In this document: one piece after another, positions 8,484 through 16,068 of the stretch
Position numbering within the stretch: position 1 is the first letter of the stretch
Layout: each line of letters starts with the position of its first letter
From: BS750m-G62 sp964577175
GTDB lineage: Bacteria; Planctomycetota; Phycisphaerae; FEN-1346
Direction of reading: 5' to 3'
NCBI GenBank assembly: GCA_964577175.1
Contig: CAZNYC010000034.1
Span: 1 to 31,707, forward strand
DNA: 31,707 bases
Translations under genes and position numbers: made by a program
Notes under the pieces: model-generated
Seen by the model: only the letters and a program-made list of their open reading frames with translations
The model's database searches: none
Told to the model about the DNA's origin: nothing

Positions 8484-8555
8484 TGGAGCCACCTCGGGGA
8501 TTCGAACCCCGAACCCCCGCTTTACGAAGGCAGTGCCGGAACCCCGTAAGTGGCG
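8484..8555 (-). tRNA. tRNA-Thr(CGT)-like element with missing D-arm (probable pseudo-tRNA or att remnant)
   Basis: Reading the minus strand, the 3' portion is tRNA-like. The T-arm is perfect (CGGGG, loop TTCGAAT, CCCCG; plus-strand 8495-8511). The 3' acceptor strand AGGTGGC, discriminator T and encoded CCA end at 8484. The anticodon loop TTCGTAA reads CGT (Thr), on a stem with one mismatch and one wobble. A 5' strand GCCACTT at 8549-8555 can pair with the acceptor (one G-T). Between acceptor and anticodon stem only about 14 bases remain and they do not form a D-arm. It is therefore probably not a working tRNA. A tRNA 3' half left by integrase-mediated insertion is the simplest explanation. 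Confidence 0.5.
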
Positions 8556-8631
8556 ACAACGCAAAGAGATACGCGAGGGCGAGCAGGGGCTTTCAGCGCA
8601 GTTACAGCGCGCCGAAAACAGGTCGCAAAAC

Positions 8632-8760
8632 ATGCCCGAAATGCCGCCCGACCTGGCCCAGGTCGTCGCCGCCTGGCACCATTTGCCCGCGGCGGTCAAG
8701 GCCGGTATCCTGGCCATGGTCAGGGCGGCCGGAGTGAACCACCCCCCATGCAGCGGCTGA
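8632..8760 (+). pseudogene. Short remnant ending in an AVKAGILAMVRA motif
   Basis: A 42-aa frame (PPDLAQVVAAWHHLP, then AVKAGILAMVRAAG) that looks like the conserved tail of a longer small protein found next to recombinases in related genomes. The upstream part is not recognisable, having been replaced by the tRNA-like element. The same peptide, AVKAGILAMVRA, is encoded again at about 10521-10556, beyond the AbiE cassette. I treat it as a broken gene end and not as an expressed gene. Confidence 0.4.
8692..8727 (+). repeat. Direct repeat, left copy, flanking the AbiE cassette
   Basis: GTCAAGGCCGGTATCCTGG and the bases that follow match 10521-10556 at about 31 of 36 positions by eye. Both copies encode AVKAGILAMVRA in their own frames. 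They bracket the AbiEi/AbiEii genes and probably mark the recombining ends or a duplicated target of that module. Confidence 0.55.
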
Positions 8761-8871
8761 GCCGCTGGCAGCGAGAGACCGCCCGTCGGTGAGGCAACGG
8801 GCTTCGAAATCGGGCCGGCTCAGCCTGCGACTTGCCGTGCGTTGCGTGCGTATCCGGGCGTGAGAACCGCT

Positions 8872-8917
8872 GGACAAGAACGCACCCACTTAGTAGGCTC
8901 TGTGTGCGTTTTTGTCC
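8872..8917. promoter_or_regulatory. Candidate AbiEi operator/promoter inverted repeat
   Basis: Arms GGACAAGAACGCAC (8872-8885) and GTGCGTTTTTGTCC (8904-8917) match at 13 of 14 positions with an 18-base spacer, ending 18 bases before the AbiEi start. In characterised type IV AbiE systems, AbiEi represses its own operon by binding inverted repeats in the promoter. The site here has the right position and size. The -10 and -35 boxes are not clear-cut; the A/T-richer bases around 8888-8896 are the likeliest -10 region. Confidence 0.5.
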
Positions 8918-8935
8918 GGGAAGGAGAATGTGGCC

Positions 8936-9538
8936 ATGCCGTCGCCCAACGAACAGGCCCGGCAGATCTTCAAGGCGTACGGTGGGACGCTGCGCACGCG
9001 AGAGGCCCTCGCGGCGGGCATCCACCCGCGCACGCTGTACGCGATGCGCGACGCCGGCGAACTGGAACGACTGGCCCGCGGCGTGTACCGCCTGGCGGAC
9101 CTGCCTCCCCTCAGCAACCCCGATCTGGCCACCGTGGCGAAGCGGGTGCCGCAAGGGGTGGTATGCCTGATCTCGGCGCTGGCGCTGCACGAACTCACGA
9201 CGCAGATCCCGCACGTCGTGCATCTGGCGCTGCCCCGCAACACGCGGACGCCGAAACTCGATTACCCCCCGCTGCAGGTCTACCGCTTCTCCGACGCGGC
9301 CTTCAAAACCGGAATCGAGGTGCACCCCATCGAGGGTGTCGACGTCCGGGTCTACAACGCCGAGAAGACGCTGGCCGACTGCTTCAAGTACCGCAACAAG
9401 ATCGGCCTGGACGTCGCGCTCGAGTCGCTGCGAGCGTACCGCAGCCGGCGCGGGGCGAGGCTCCAGCGCGTTCTCGAGTATGCGCGGGTCTGCCGGGTCG
9501 AATCGGTCATCCGTCCGTATCTGGAGGCTAGCGCGTGA
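8936..9538 (+). CDS. abiEi: AbiEi-type antitoxin / transcriptional autorepressor
   Basis: 200 aa from the ATG at 8936, preceded by AAGGAG with 9-base spacing; the frame's extra 8 residues from a TTG are unnecessary. The N-terminal winged-helix region (about 5-60) shows the family pattern GGTLRTREALAAGIHPRTLYAMRDAGELERLARGVYRL split over short segments. The C-terminal domain contains the VYNAEKTLADCFKYRNKIG stretch typical of AbiEi. In type IV systems AbiEi counters the AbiEii nucleotidyltransferase without forming a stable complex, and represses the operon. It overlaps AbiEii by GTGA at 9535-9538. The length is usual for the family. Confidence 0.85.
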   Translation: MPSPNEQARQIFKAYGGTLRTREALAAGIHPRTLYAMRDAGELERLARGVYRLADLPPLSNPDLATVAKRVPQGVVCLISALALHELTTQIPHVVHLALPRNTRTPKLDYPPLQVYRFSDAAFKTGIEVHPIEGVDVRVYNAEKTLADCFKYRNKIGLDVALESLRAYRSRRGARLQRVLEYARVCRVESVIRPYLEASA

Positions 9539-10464
9539 CCCGTCGTTCGCCGAAGAACATCGTCGCGTCCATCCACCAGCGTCTGCTGAATGTCGCCAAG
9601 CAGACGGGCCGCCCGTTTAACGACTTGGTCATGTACTTCGCCATTGAGCGCTTTCTGTACCGGCTGTCCCGGTCGCGTTACGGTGACCGCATTGTCCTCA
9701 AGGGCGGCCTGCTCCTCCGGGTCTGGAACACGCCCGTCACCCGGGTCACGCGCGACATCGACCTCCTCGGGAGACTCGGCAACGACCTCGACCAGATCAA
9801 GGAGGTGGTCCGCGGCGTTTGCGATGTCACCGTCGAGGAGGATGGGTTGTTCTTCGACTCGGGCACCGTGACGACCGCGCGGATTGCGGAGGACGCCGAC
9901 TACGAGGGTGTCCGCGCCACCTTCCGGGGGCGGTTCGGCAAGATGCCGCTGGCGATGCAGGTCGACTTCGGATTCAGCGACGTCGTCACGCCGGCCCCCG
10001 TGCCGGTCACCTACCCCAGCGTGCTGGACCATCCCCCGGCCCGATTGCTGGCCTACAACCGCGAAACGTCCATCGCCGAGAAGTTTGAGGCCATGACCAA
10101 ACTTGGTGAGATCAACAGCCGCATGAGGGACTTCTTCGACGTGTGGGTCCTGTCACAGAGTTTTCCCTTCGAAGGCCCGGTCCTGGCCGACGCGATCCGA
10201 TCGACCTTTGCACGTCGGGGTACGGAAGTCGAAGCCGAGCCGGCATGTTTCGCGGACCGCTTCGCGCACGCCCCCGCCAAGGCAGCGCAGTGGAGGGCCT
10301 TTCTCAAGACCAGCCGCGTGGGGCAGGCCCCCGCGGAGTTTGCCGAGGTGGTGGCACGCGTGCGCGGCTTTCTCCAGCCGGTCGCTCGAGCCGTCGCCGG
10401 CCGGCGGCCCCATGAAGGCCGATGGCAGGCGGGGGGCCCTTGGGCTCAGAAGTCGTCGGCCTGA
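9535..10464 (+). CDS. abiEii: AbiEii-type nucleotidyltransferase toxin
   Basis: 309 aa starting at GTG 9535, overlapping the AbiEi stop. Nucleotidyltransferase motifs are visible: LKGG at 55-58, the metal-binding pair D74/D76 in TRDIDLL, and the conserved Lys K183 in IAEKFEAM. In the family these residues support nucleotide transfer that causes reversible growth arrest and abortive phage infection. All key residues are present, so the toxin should be active. The last 25 residues (RRPHEGRWQAGGPWAQKSSA) look like a non-conserved extension just before the right-hand flanking repeat. With AbiEi it forms a self-contained two-gene operon. Confidence 0.85.
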   Translation: MTRRSPKNIVASIHQRLLNVAKQTGRPFNDLVMYFAIERFLYRLSRSRYGDRIVLKGGLLLRVWNTPVTRVTRDIDLLGRLGNDLDQIKEVVRGVCDVTVEEDGLFFDSGTVTTARIAEDADYEGVRATFRGRFGKMPLAMQVDFGFSDVVTPAPVPVTYPSVLDHPPARLLAYNRETSIAEKFEAMTKLGEINSRMRDFFDVWVLSQSFPFEGPVLADAIRSTFARRGTEVEAEPACFADRFAHAPAKAAQWRAFLKTSRVGQAPAEFAEVVARVRGFLQPVARAVAGRRPHEGRWQAGGPWAQKSSA

Positions 10465-10662
10465 CCATTGGTGGCCGTGCGTCGCCTCTCTTGCGTGGTA
10501 CCCGCCGTCACCTTCGCGAAGCCGTCAAGGCAGGCATCCTGGCCATGGTCAGAGCCTCAACGGTTACGCTCGCCCTAGGCATAGGCCCTATCCTTACCCA
10601 ATGCGTAAGGTTGTGGCCCAAAACCAAACCGGCAGGGCGCTAACCTCAAGTACACCTCTCTG
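10465..10662. other. Convergent intergenic region with weak hairpin
   Basis: This lies between the converging ends of AbiEii and the pseudo-receiver gene. It carries the right AVKAGILAMVRA repeat and a small dyad, CCTTAC (10592-10597) and GTAAGG (10605-10610), with a 7-base loop. That dyad could act as a weak bidirectional terminator, but it has no U tract. No gene is supported here. Confidence 0.35.
10521..10556 (+). repeat. Direct repeat, right copy, flanking the AbiE cassette
   Basis: Imperfect copy of 8692-8727 in the same orientation, about 1.83 kb away, again encoding AVKAGILAMVRA. It lies just past the AbiEii stop. Confidence 0.55.
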
Positions 10663-11799
10663 CTAAGGTGCTTCCGATAAGCCCACGACCCTGTAATGGC
10701 CGTTGCGGGCTGACCCTTCAAACGCCACGATCCCCTCCCGCTTCAGGGTGGCCAGGTCCCGCTTGGCCGTGGGCAACGAAACGTTCAGCCGTTTCGCGAT
10801 GTCCGGCGCCCGAAGGTGCCCGTCCTCGCCCAGAACGGTCAGCACGCGGTGCCGCCGTGCTGAAATTGGATCGGTATCAGCCTCGACCAGTTCGCCTCGG
10901 TCGGTATCAGCCTCGTGCGGAGCGCCCGTCTTCGCGTGCCCTGATCCTGATGATCCGGTTTCCTCCGCGGTCACGTGGCGGGTGGTAATCCATTCCGCGA
11001 GACAGTAGCCGTGCCGCCGGTCGTTCACGATCACGTCGTTCTGGTTGAAGAGGACGCCGAGTTCCTCGGCGAGCCGCTGGGCGATGCTGCCGCGAAGCCA
11101 GCGGACGCAGCCGGTGACCGTGTTGATTCCGCCGGGGGCACCGATCTTGGCGGCCAGTTTCGCGCCGCTCATGCACGCCCAACGGCCCTTGGGCGTTGTC
11201 CGGTCCAGGAGTTCGAGGATCGCACGCGATTGCCCGCTACCGGTATCGCCCAGGATCTTGACGCCGCACAGTTCGACGCGGTCCGGATAGAAGGTCATCT
11301 CGCCGCCCTGGAACGGGACGAGGTCCTTCGGCTTCCGCCGACCGCGCATCTGCTTGGGCGGGTAGGACACCTCGTCCTTGCCGATCGCCTTGTCGATGGC
11401 GCGGTCGAGCGTCCAACCGCTCGGGGGAATGGGTTTGAAAACAACGTGGGCGGCGCCTTTGGCCATGGCAGTCGCCGCAGCATCCACCATCTCAGCCGCC
11501 GAGATCGTCCCGTCGCAACCGGTGCCAACCAGCACGATCACGGGCACGGGGTGGGCCGAGCCGACGATTTCCTCCAGGATGTAGATCCCGTTCTTGAGAC
11601 GTGACTTGCACCGCTTCGGTCTGGTGGGAATGGCAAGGGCAAGAATCACGTACGTGTAGTCGGACCCGACGAGCGTCTTACATGCTTCCATCTGACATCG
11701 GGCCACCTCGTAGTCGTGGCCGCGGGAGACGAGGATGTCGCTGATGCTCTCCACCACCTGAGGGTCGTCGTCGATGATGAGGGCCTTCTGCTGCTCCAT
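10663..11799 (-). CDS. Pseudo-receiver regulator with C-terminal helix-turn-helix
   Basis: The chosen start is the ATG at 11799, which has GGGAGG upstream and begins the receiver fold directly. That gives 378 aa; the 83 residues before it in the frame look like GC-rich noise. The N-terminal receiver domain (1-125) keeps acidic D10-D12 (IIDDD), a Thr in VLVGTG and K122 (VVFKP), but the acceptor position reads VILALAIPT, so the Asp is Ala54. A middle region (about 150-290) has no recognised fold. A DeoR/winged-helix motif is at about 315-372 (LRAPDIAKRLNVSLPTAKRDL). It is probably a phosphorylation-independent DNA-binding regulator. Homologs with an intact acceptor (LLDLEIP) are common in related genomes. 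Confidence 0.7.
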   Translation of the reverse strand: MEQQKALIIDDDPQVVESISDILVSRGHDYEVARCQMEACKTLVGSDYTYVILALAIPTRPKRCKSRLKNGIYILEEIVGSAHPVPVIVLVGTGCDGTISAAEMVDAAATAMAKGAAHVVFKPIPPSGWTLDRAIDKAIGKDEVSYPPKQMRGRRKPKDLVPFQGGEMTFYPDRVELCGVKILGDTGSGQSRAILELLDRTTPKGRWACMSGAKLAAKIGAPGGINTVTGCVRWLRGSIAQRLAEELGVLFNQNDVIVNDRRHGYCLAEWITTRHVTAEETGSSGSGHAKTGAPHEADTDRGELVEADTDPISARRHRVLTVLGEDGHLRAPDIAKRLNVSLPTAKRDLATLKREGIVAFEGSARNGHYRVVGLSEAP

Positions 11800-12285
11800 A
11801 GCCGTACCTCCCAGGGTGGGCTCACATGGCACGGCGGCGGGGCTTGCCTGGCGCGGTCCCGTGACGGCCGAGCGGCGGGCCGCCAAGCTATATCGAAAAC
11901 CGACGGCGACGTGGGGCGCCTGCGGCGCAGGCGCACGGTGAGCGGTTTTCGGGCAAGCCGGGTCGGGCGGATACCGCAGCGCATCGGCGGGCTCTGCCGT
12001 CGCCTCGGCCGGTCCGGGACCTTGCGGTCGAGGCCGGTCGAGTGTCAAGTTTCTTAAGGCGGCGCGAAGCCGAAGTCAATGAAGAAATGCGGAGAAAACG
12101 AATTGCTCGGAAGCCCTTGTGCCAGCACGACTTGCGCACTCCGGCCGCCGGCGGTTCACATGGAGCGGGCTATGCTCTCTCCACCTGCCGTACAGGCGCG
12201 CCGTCTGAGAAGCGGCGTAAGGTACGCTGCTGTGGGAAGTTAGCAGGTTGAGGGGCGACGGCCGGCGGGACGAACCTGCCCGCTA
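11800..12285. other. Intergenic region upstream of the pseudo-receiver gene
   Basis: About 490 bases between two minus-strand genes. A TTGACA occurs on the minus strand at 12043-12048 without a matching -10. Frames here are short and unsupported. Bases 12044-12115 are noticeably AT-richer than their surroundings and may hold the regulator's promoter. Nothing firmer can be said. Confidence 0.35.
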
Positions 12286-12314
12286 TCACGTCTCGTCGTC
12301 CGGCTCATCCTCAT

Positions 12315-12357
12315 CGTCCCAGTCATCGTCTTCGTCCCAATCGTCTTCCTCGTCCCA
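12315..12357. repeat. 18-bp tandem repeat encoding an acidic tail
   Basis: CGTCCCA recurs at 12315, 12333 and 12351, an 18-base period, within A/C/G/T-biased TCGTC-rich sequence. On the minus strand it encodes the repeated Trp plus Asp/Glu tail of the pRiA4b-like fragment. Probably slippage-generated. Confidence 0.6.
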
Positions 12358-12576
12358 GTTCGGGTACTGGGGCGGACTGGCGCCGACGCGCCTGGTCACC
12401 CGCGGATACGTGCCCTCGGGCGCCTCGTCCTGGATCGCCACCACGTTGATCTGGTGCCACCAGTCGTCGCCGAAGTCGAACCAGTAGCCGAAGGCGTCAT
12501 CCACGTTTAGCCTACTTCTGCACTCGATGATTGCAACAATATAGAGGGCCAGACTACGTTTAGAGCCGCACGCATA

Positions 12577-12620
12577 CTGGAAAGAATCTGAGGCCTCTGA
12601 TACAATCCTCGGCGTATCAG
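12577..12620 (+). promoter_or_regulatory. Candidate promoter and operator of the defence operon
   Basis: A -10-like TACAAT at 12601-12606 has a weak -35-like CTGGAA at 12577-12582 (18-base spacing). A perfect inverted repeat, CTGATAC (12597-12603) and GTATCAG (12614-12620) around 10 bases, overlaps the -10. A 24-bp dyad in this position fits repression by a small dimeric winged-helix protein. The last gene of the operon encodes one (ArsR type). The assignment of repressor to site is inference. Confidence 0.45.
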
Positions 12621-12657
12621 GCAATTCGCCGGCGTCGACCGCAAGGAAGGGACGGCA

Positions 12658-15600
12658 ATGAGCCCCGAGAATCCTTTGCGAGAGGGTCAGATCATCTCGG
12701 CAGCGCTGTTCGACGAGCCCATGCGGATTGAGACGGTGCGGCCAAACGGTCCCGATTCGTGGGTGGTGGGCCTTGTCGGCACGCGGTCGGAAAGGTTCCG
12801 GCGGGTGACCTTAAACCCTGAGGACCTGGAAGGACTATCCGTACTTGATCACAAGCCCGCCTACGATTCAGACGGCCGCCTGCTCCGGCTGGGTCTCCAG
12901 GCCTACGGCCTCGGCATCGCGCACGAATTCGACCCCTACTTCGGCCTGTCCGTATCTCGCGTCGACCCCCTCCCCCATCAGCTCGAAGCCGTGTACGACT
13001 ACCTGCTGCGGCTTGCTCAAGTTCGCTTCCTCCTGGCCGATGATGCCGGGGCCGGCAAGACGATTATGGCCGGGCTGCTCCTGCGCGAACTCAAACTCCG
13101 CGGCCTGATCGAGCGCACCCTTGTTGTCGTGCCGGCGAACCTCGCGTTCCAGTGGCAACGCGAACTCAAGGAGAAGTTCGGGGAGAAGTTTCTCATCCTG
13201 AAAGGGCCGGACATTCGCGACCAGTTCGGCATGAACCAGTGGATCGAACGCGACCAGATCATCACCTCCTTGGACCTGGCCAAACGCGATGAGATACTGC
13301 CCGGCCTCCGCCAGGTGCGGTGGGACCTCGTGATCGTCGACGAGGCGCACCGGATGTCGGCCTCCGACCCCAGCCACAAGAGCCTCCGATACAAGCTCGG
13401 CGAGCTGCTTCGGGACACGACCGACCACTACCTCCTGCTCACGGCCACCCCGCACAAGGGCGACCCGGGCAACTTCAGCCTGTTCCTGCAACTTCTCGAC
13501 GCCGAGGCCTACGCGGATGTCACATCCATCCGCGAGGCGATGGACCGCCGACGGGCCCCGTTCTATCTTCGTCGCACGAAAGAGGCGATGGTCTATTTCC
13601 CCGAGCAGCAGCCCGACGGCACGTGGGTCGCCAAGCGGATCTTCACCAAACGGATTCCACATGCCGTCGAGTTCCAAATTGACGGCGCTGAATTCGAACT
13701 CTACCGCGACGTGACCCGCTTCGTAAAGCGCCAGAGCGCCCTTGCAGACGCGCGCGACGACGACCCCCGCGCACGTGCCGTGGGTTTTCTCATGGCCCTG
13801 TACCAGCGGAGGCTGGCATCGAGTGCACGGGCTGTCCGGTGTTCACTCCAGAACCGGGCGACGCGCCTGGAGAAGGCGCTCAGCCAGGCGGAAAAACTGG
13901 CGAAAGAAGCCCCGCCGCAGTTGCCGGACCCCGAAGACCTCGAAGAGATGGAGGAGGACGAGCGCGAACGCTTGGAGGAAATGCTCGAGGCCATCTCCCT
14001 GGCCCGCAACGCCAGGGAGGTCCGCAACGAGGTGACCGAACTCCGTGCCTTCGCGGAACAGGCAGCGGCCATTGAAGGTGAGGAGGCCAAACTCTCGCGT
14101 CTCAAAGGGCTCCTCCACGAACAGGGCTTCTTCGATCAGCCCGATAAGCGGCTCCTGATCTTCACCGAGTTTCGCGACACGCTCAACTACCTTGTCGAAA
14201 ACCTCAAGGGCTGGGGATTCACGGTCGGCTGGATACACGGCGGGATGAAACCCGGCTCGCGCGACGAGCCCGGCACGCGCCTGCACGCCGAGCAACAGTT
14301 CAGGGAGGGCGCCGTTCAGGTCCTTGTCGCCACCGAGGCCGCGGGCGAGGGCATCAACCTCCAGTGCTGCAACATCCTGTTCAACTACGACATTCCGTGG
14401 AACCCCAACCGGCTTGAACAGCGGATGGGCCGCATCCATCGATACGGCCAGAAGAAGGACTGCCTCATCTTCAACTTCGTGGCCACCAACACCATCGAGG
14501 GCCGCGTCCTTCAGCGGCTCCTGGAGAAACTCCAGGAAATCCGCGATGCCCTGGACGACGACGCCGTCTTCAACGTCGTCGGCGAAATCCTCCCGGCCTC
14601 GCACGTCGAACGGATCCTGCGCGAGTACTACGCCGGCCATCTGGGCGACGCCGACCTCGAAGACCGTCTTCTCGACAACGTGGACGAGGGCCGCTTCCGA
14701 TCGATCTGCCAGAACGCGTTGGAGGGCCTCGCCACCCGGAAACTCAATCTGGATATGCTCGTGGAACGCCGTGCCCGCGCCCAGGAGCGGCGGATCGTTC
14801 CCGAAACCATCGCCCGTTTTCTCCAGGAATCCTCCCCCTACACCTCGCTCAGCCTCAAGCCCGTTGCCAAGTTGCCGCACACGTTCACCCCGGGCGCCAC
14901 GCCGGTGGCGTTGCGGCGGTATGACCGGGAGCCCAACTGGTCGTTGCCGGCCCTCTCGGCCAAGTACCCCCGTCTGTCGGCAGACCGCAGCGTCGCCGAG
15001 GAAAACAACCTCGAATGGGTCACACCCGGCCATCCACTGTTCGAGGCCGTGCGGCGTCACGTCCTCACCCGCGCCGACGAGGCGTTCAAGAAGGGCGCCT
15101 GCTTCTACTCCGTCTCACACGATGCGCCGTCCCGCATCGACTTCTACCGGGCCCGCATCGTGGACGGGCTCGGCCACACGATTCACGAGCGCCTTTTCGC
15201 CGTCGAACTGGCGGAGGGGAAGGACCCCGAACTCCGGGAGCCGGGCGTCCTGGGCAAGTTCATGCCCGCGGATCAGCCGGCCGACGTCCCCGACCTCGAC
15301 GCCGTCGAGGACGCCACCACCTGGTTGCACCAGCATGCCCTTCGGCCGTTCCTCGAAGAGGTCCGCGGGGAGCGCGTCTCGGAAATCGACCGCATCGCCG
15401 ACCACGTGGAACTCTCGCTGACCGAACTCCTCCAGAAGGCCGACGACGAAATCGGCAAGGCCCAGCAGGCCGTCGATCAGGGCGTCCAGGGGGCCAAGGG
15501 GCGGCTCGCCCAGGCCGAGACGCGGCACGCCGACCTCCTCGCGCGGCGCGAACGTCGCCGCCGCGAACTCAAGCAGCAGCGTGCCCTTACCCTCCAGGCC

Positions 15601-16047
15601 GTCGAGCGCCTCGCCAGTGCGCTCATCCTCCCCCACCCGGATCGCGAGACGCCGGAAGTCCGTCGCCTCCGGCCGGACCCGGAGACTGAGGCCGTCGCCA
15701 TGCGCGTCGTCACGGAGTACGAGGAGGCTCAGGGCCGGCAGGTCGAGGACGTGCACGAGAAGGACCTCGGCTATGACCTGACCAGTCTGGACCTCCGGTC
15801 GGGCGACCTGCGGCTCATCGAGGTCAAGGGCATTGGGGCGGCGAGCGGCACGGTGATCCTCACGCCCAACGAACGCCGCGTGGCTGAGGACCGCCGCGAC
15901 TGTTACTGGCTCTACGTGGTCACGAACTGCAGTAGCGAACCGACGCTCCAGGAACCGATCAAGGACCCGGCCCGATTCCCGTGGCACGAGGTCACCAAGG
16001 TGCAGCACTACTGGCTGGATGTTGCTACACTGGCCGGCGACAGGTAA
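12658..16047 (+). CDS. SNF2/HepA-type helicase with C-terminal DUF3883-like domain
   Basis: 1129 aa, ATG at 12658 after GGAAGGGA. Superfamily 2 motifs are complete: Walker A region DDAGAGKT (about 127-134), DEAH at 228-231, motif III TATP at 262-265, helicase C-terminal domain from about 498 (LLIFTEFRDT), and motif VI QRMGRIHRYGQ near 588. A long charged helical insert lies at about 400-470, and a second charged, possibly coiled-coil region at about 930-990. The C-terminus (about 1030-1125) has YDLTSLDL and LIEVKG (Glu1055), the pattern of DUF3883, a restriction-nuclease-like fold. The family acts as an ATP-driven DNA translocase. It resembles the SNF2 helicases of DISARM-like and DUF499/DUF1156 clusters. 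First gene of the operon. Confidence 0.9.
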   Translation: MSPENPLREGQIISAALFDEPMRIETVRPNGPDSWVVGLVGTRSERFRRVTLNPEDLEGLSVLDHKPAYDSDGRLLRLGLQAYGLGIAHEFDPYFGLSVSRVDPLPHQLEAVYDYLLRLAQVRFLLADDAGAGKTIMAGLLLRELKLRGLIERTLVVVPANLAFQWQRELKEKFGEKFLILKGPDIRDQFGMNQWIERDQIITSLDLAKRDEILPGLRQVRWDLVIVDEAHRMSASDPSHKSLRYKLGELLRDTTDHYLLLTATPHKGDPGNFSLFLQLLDAEAYADVTSIREAMDRRRAPFYLRRTKEAMVYFPEQQPDGTWVAKRIFTKRIPHAVEFQIDGAEFELYRDVTRFVKRQSALADARDDDPRARAVGFLMALYQRRLASSARAVRCSLQNRATRLEKALSQAEKLAKEAPPQLPDPEDLEEMEEDERERLEEMLEAISLARNAREVRNEVTELRAFAEQAAAIEGEEAKLSRLKGLLHEQGFFDQPDKRLLIFTEFRDTLNYLVENLKGWGFTVGWIHGGMKPGSRDEPGTRLHAEQQFREGAVQVLVATEAAGEGINLQCCNILFNYDIPWNPNRLEQRMGRIHRYGQKKDCLIFNFVATNTIEGRVLQRLLEKLQEIRDALDDDAVFNVVGEILPASHVERILREYYAGHLGDADLEDRLLDNVDEGRFRSICQNALEGLATRKLNLDMLVERRARAQERRIVPETIARFLQESSPYTSLSLKPVAKLPHTFTPGATPVALRRYDREPNWSLPALSAKYPRLSADRSVAEENNLEWVTPGHPLFEAVRRHVLTRADEAFKKGACFYSVSHDAPSRIDFYRARIVDGLGHTIHERLFAVELAEGKDPELREPGVLGKFMPADQPADVPDLDAVEDATTWLHQHALRPFLEEVRGERVSEIDRIADHVELSLTELLQKADDEIGKAQQAVDQGVQGAKGRLAQAETRHADLLARRERRRRELKQQRALTLQAVERLASALILPHPDRETPEVRRLRPDPETEAVAMRVVTEYEEAQGRQVEDVHEKDLGYDLTSLDLRSGDLRLIEVKGIGAASGTVILTPNERRVAEDRRDCYWLYVVTNCSSEPTLQEPIKDPARFPWHEVTKVQHYWLDVATLAGDR

Positions 16048-16068
16048 TGCTTGTGAGGAGCAGGTTCC

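Larger units (their letters stand above)
12286..12624 (-). pseudogene. pRiA4b ORF-3-like protein, C-terminal fragment
   Basis: In this 112-aa frame only residues from about 40 onward resemble the pRiA4b ORF-3-like family: FGYWFDFGDDWWHQINV, then EAPEGTYPRVTRRVG and PPQYP. The family usually has about 130 more residues before this motif, and they are absent. The first 38 residues are unlike it and overlap the promoter region of the helicase operon on the other strand. The tail is extremely acidic (repeated W-D/E runs), encoded by an 18-bp tandem repeat. Likely a truncated remnant. Confidence 0.5.

Noticed and set aside
8287..8760. 157-aa protein containing GIRTPNPRFTKA
   Set aside because: That peptide is the well-known false translation of an antisense tRNA 3' end. 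Only the last 42 codons look like a real gene remnant.
12043..12052. Flagellar-type or sigma-70 promoter around TCAAGTTT/TTGACA
   Set aside because: The -10 elements are at the wrong distance or absent on both strands.
13843..15060. Long minus-strand frame (405 aa) inside the helicase gene
   Set aside because: Shadow of a GC-rich coding frame. The plus-strand frame has complete helicase motifs; this one has none. The same applies to the minus-strand frame at 17726-19303 and the plus-strand frame at 29753-31702.
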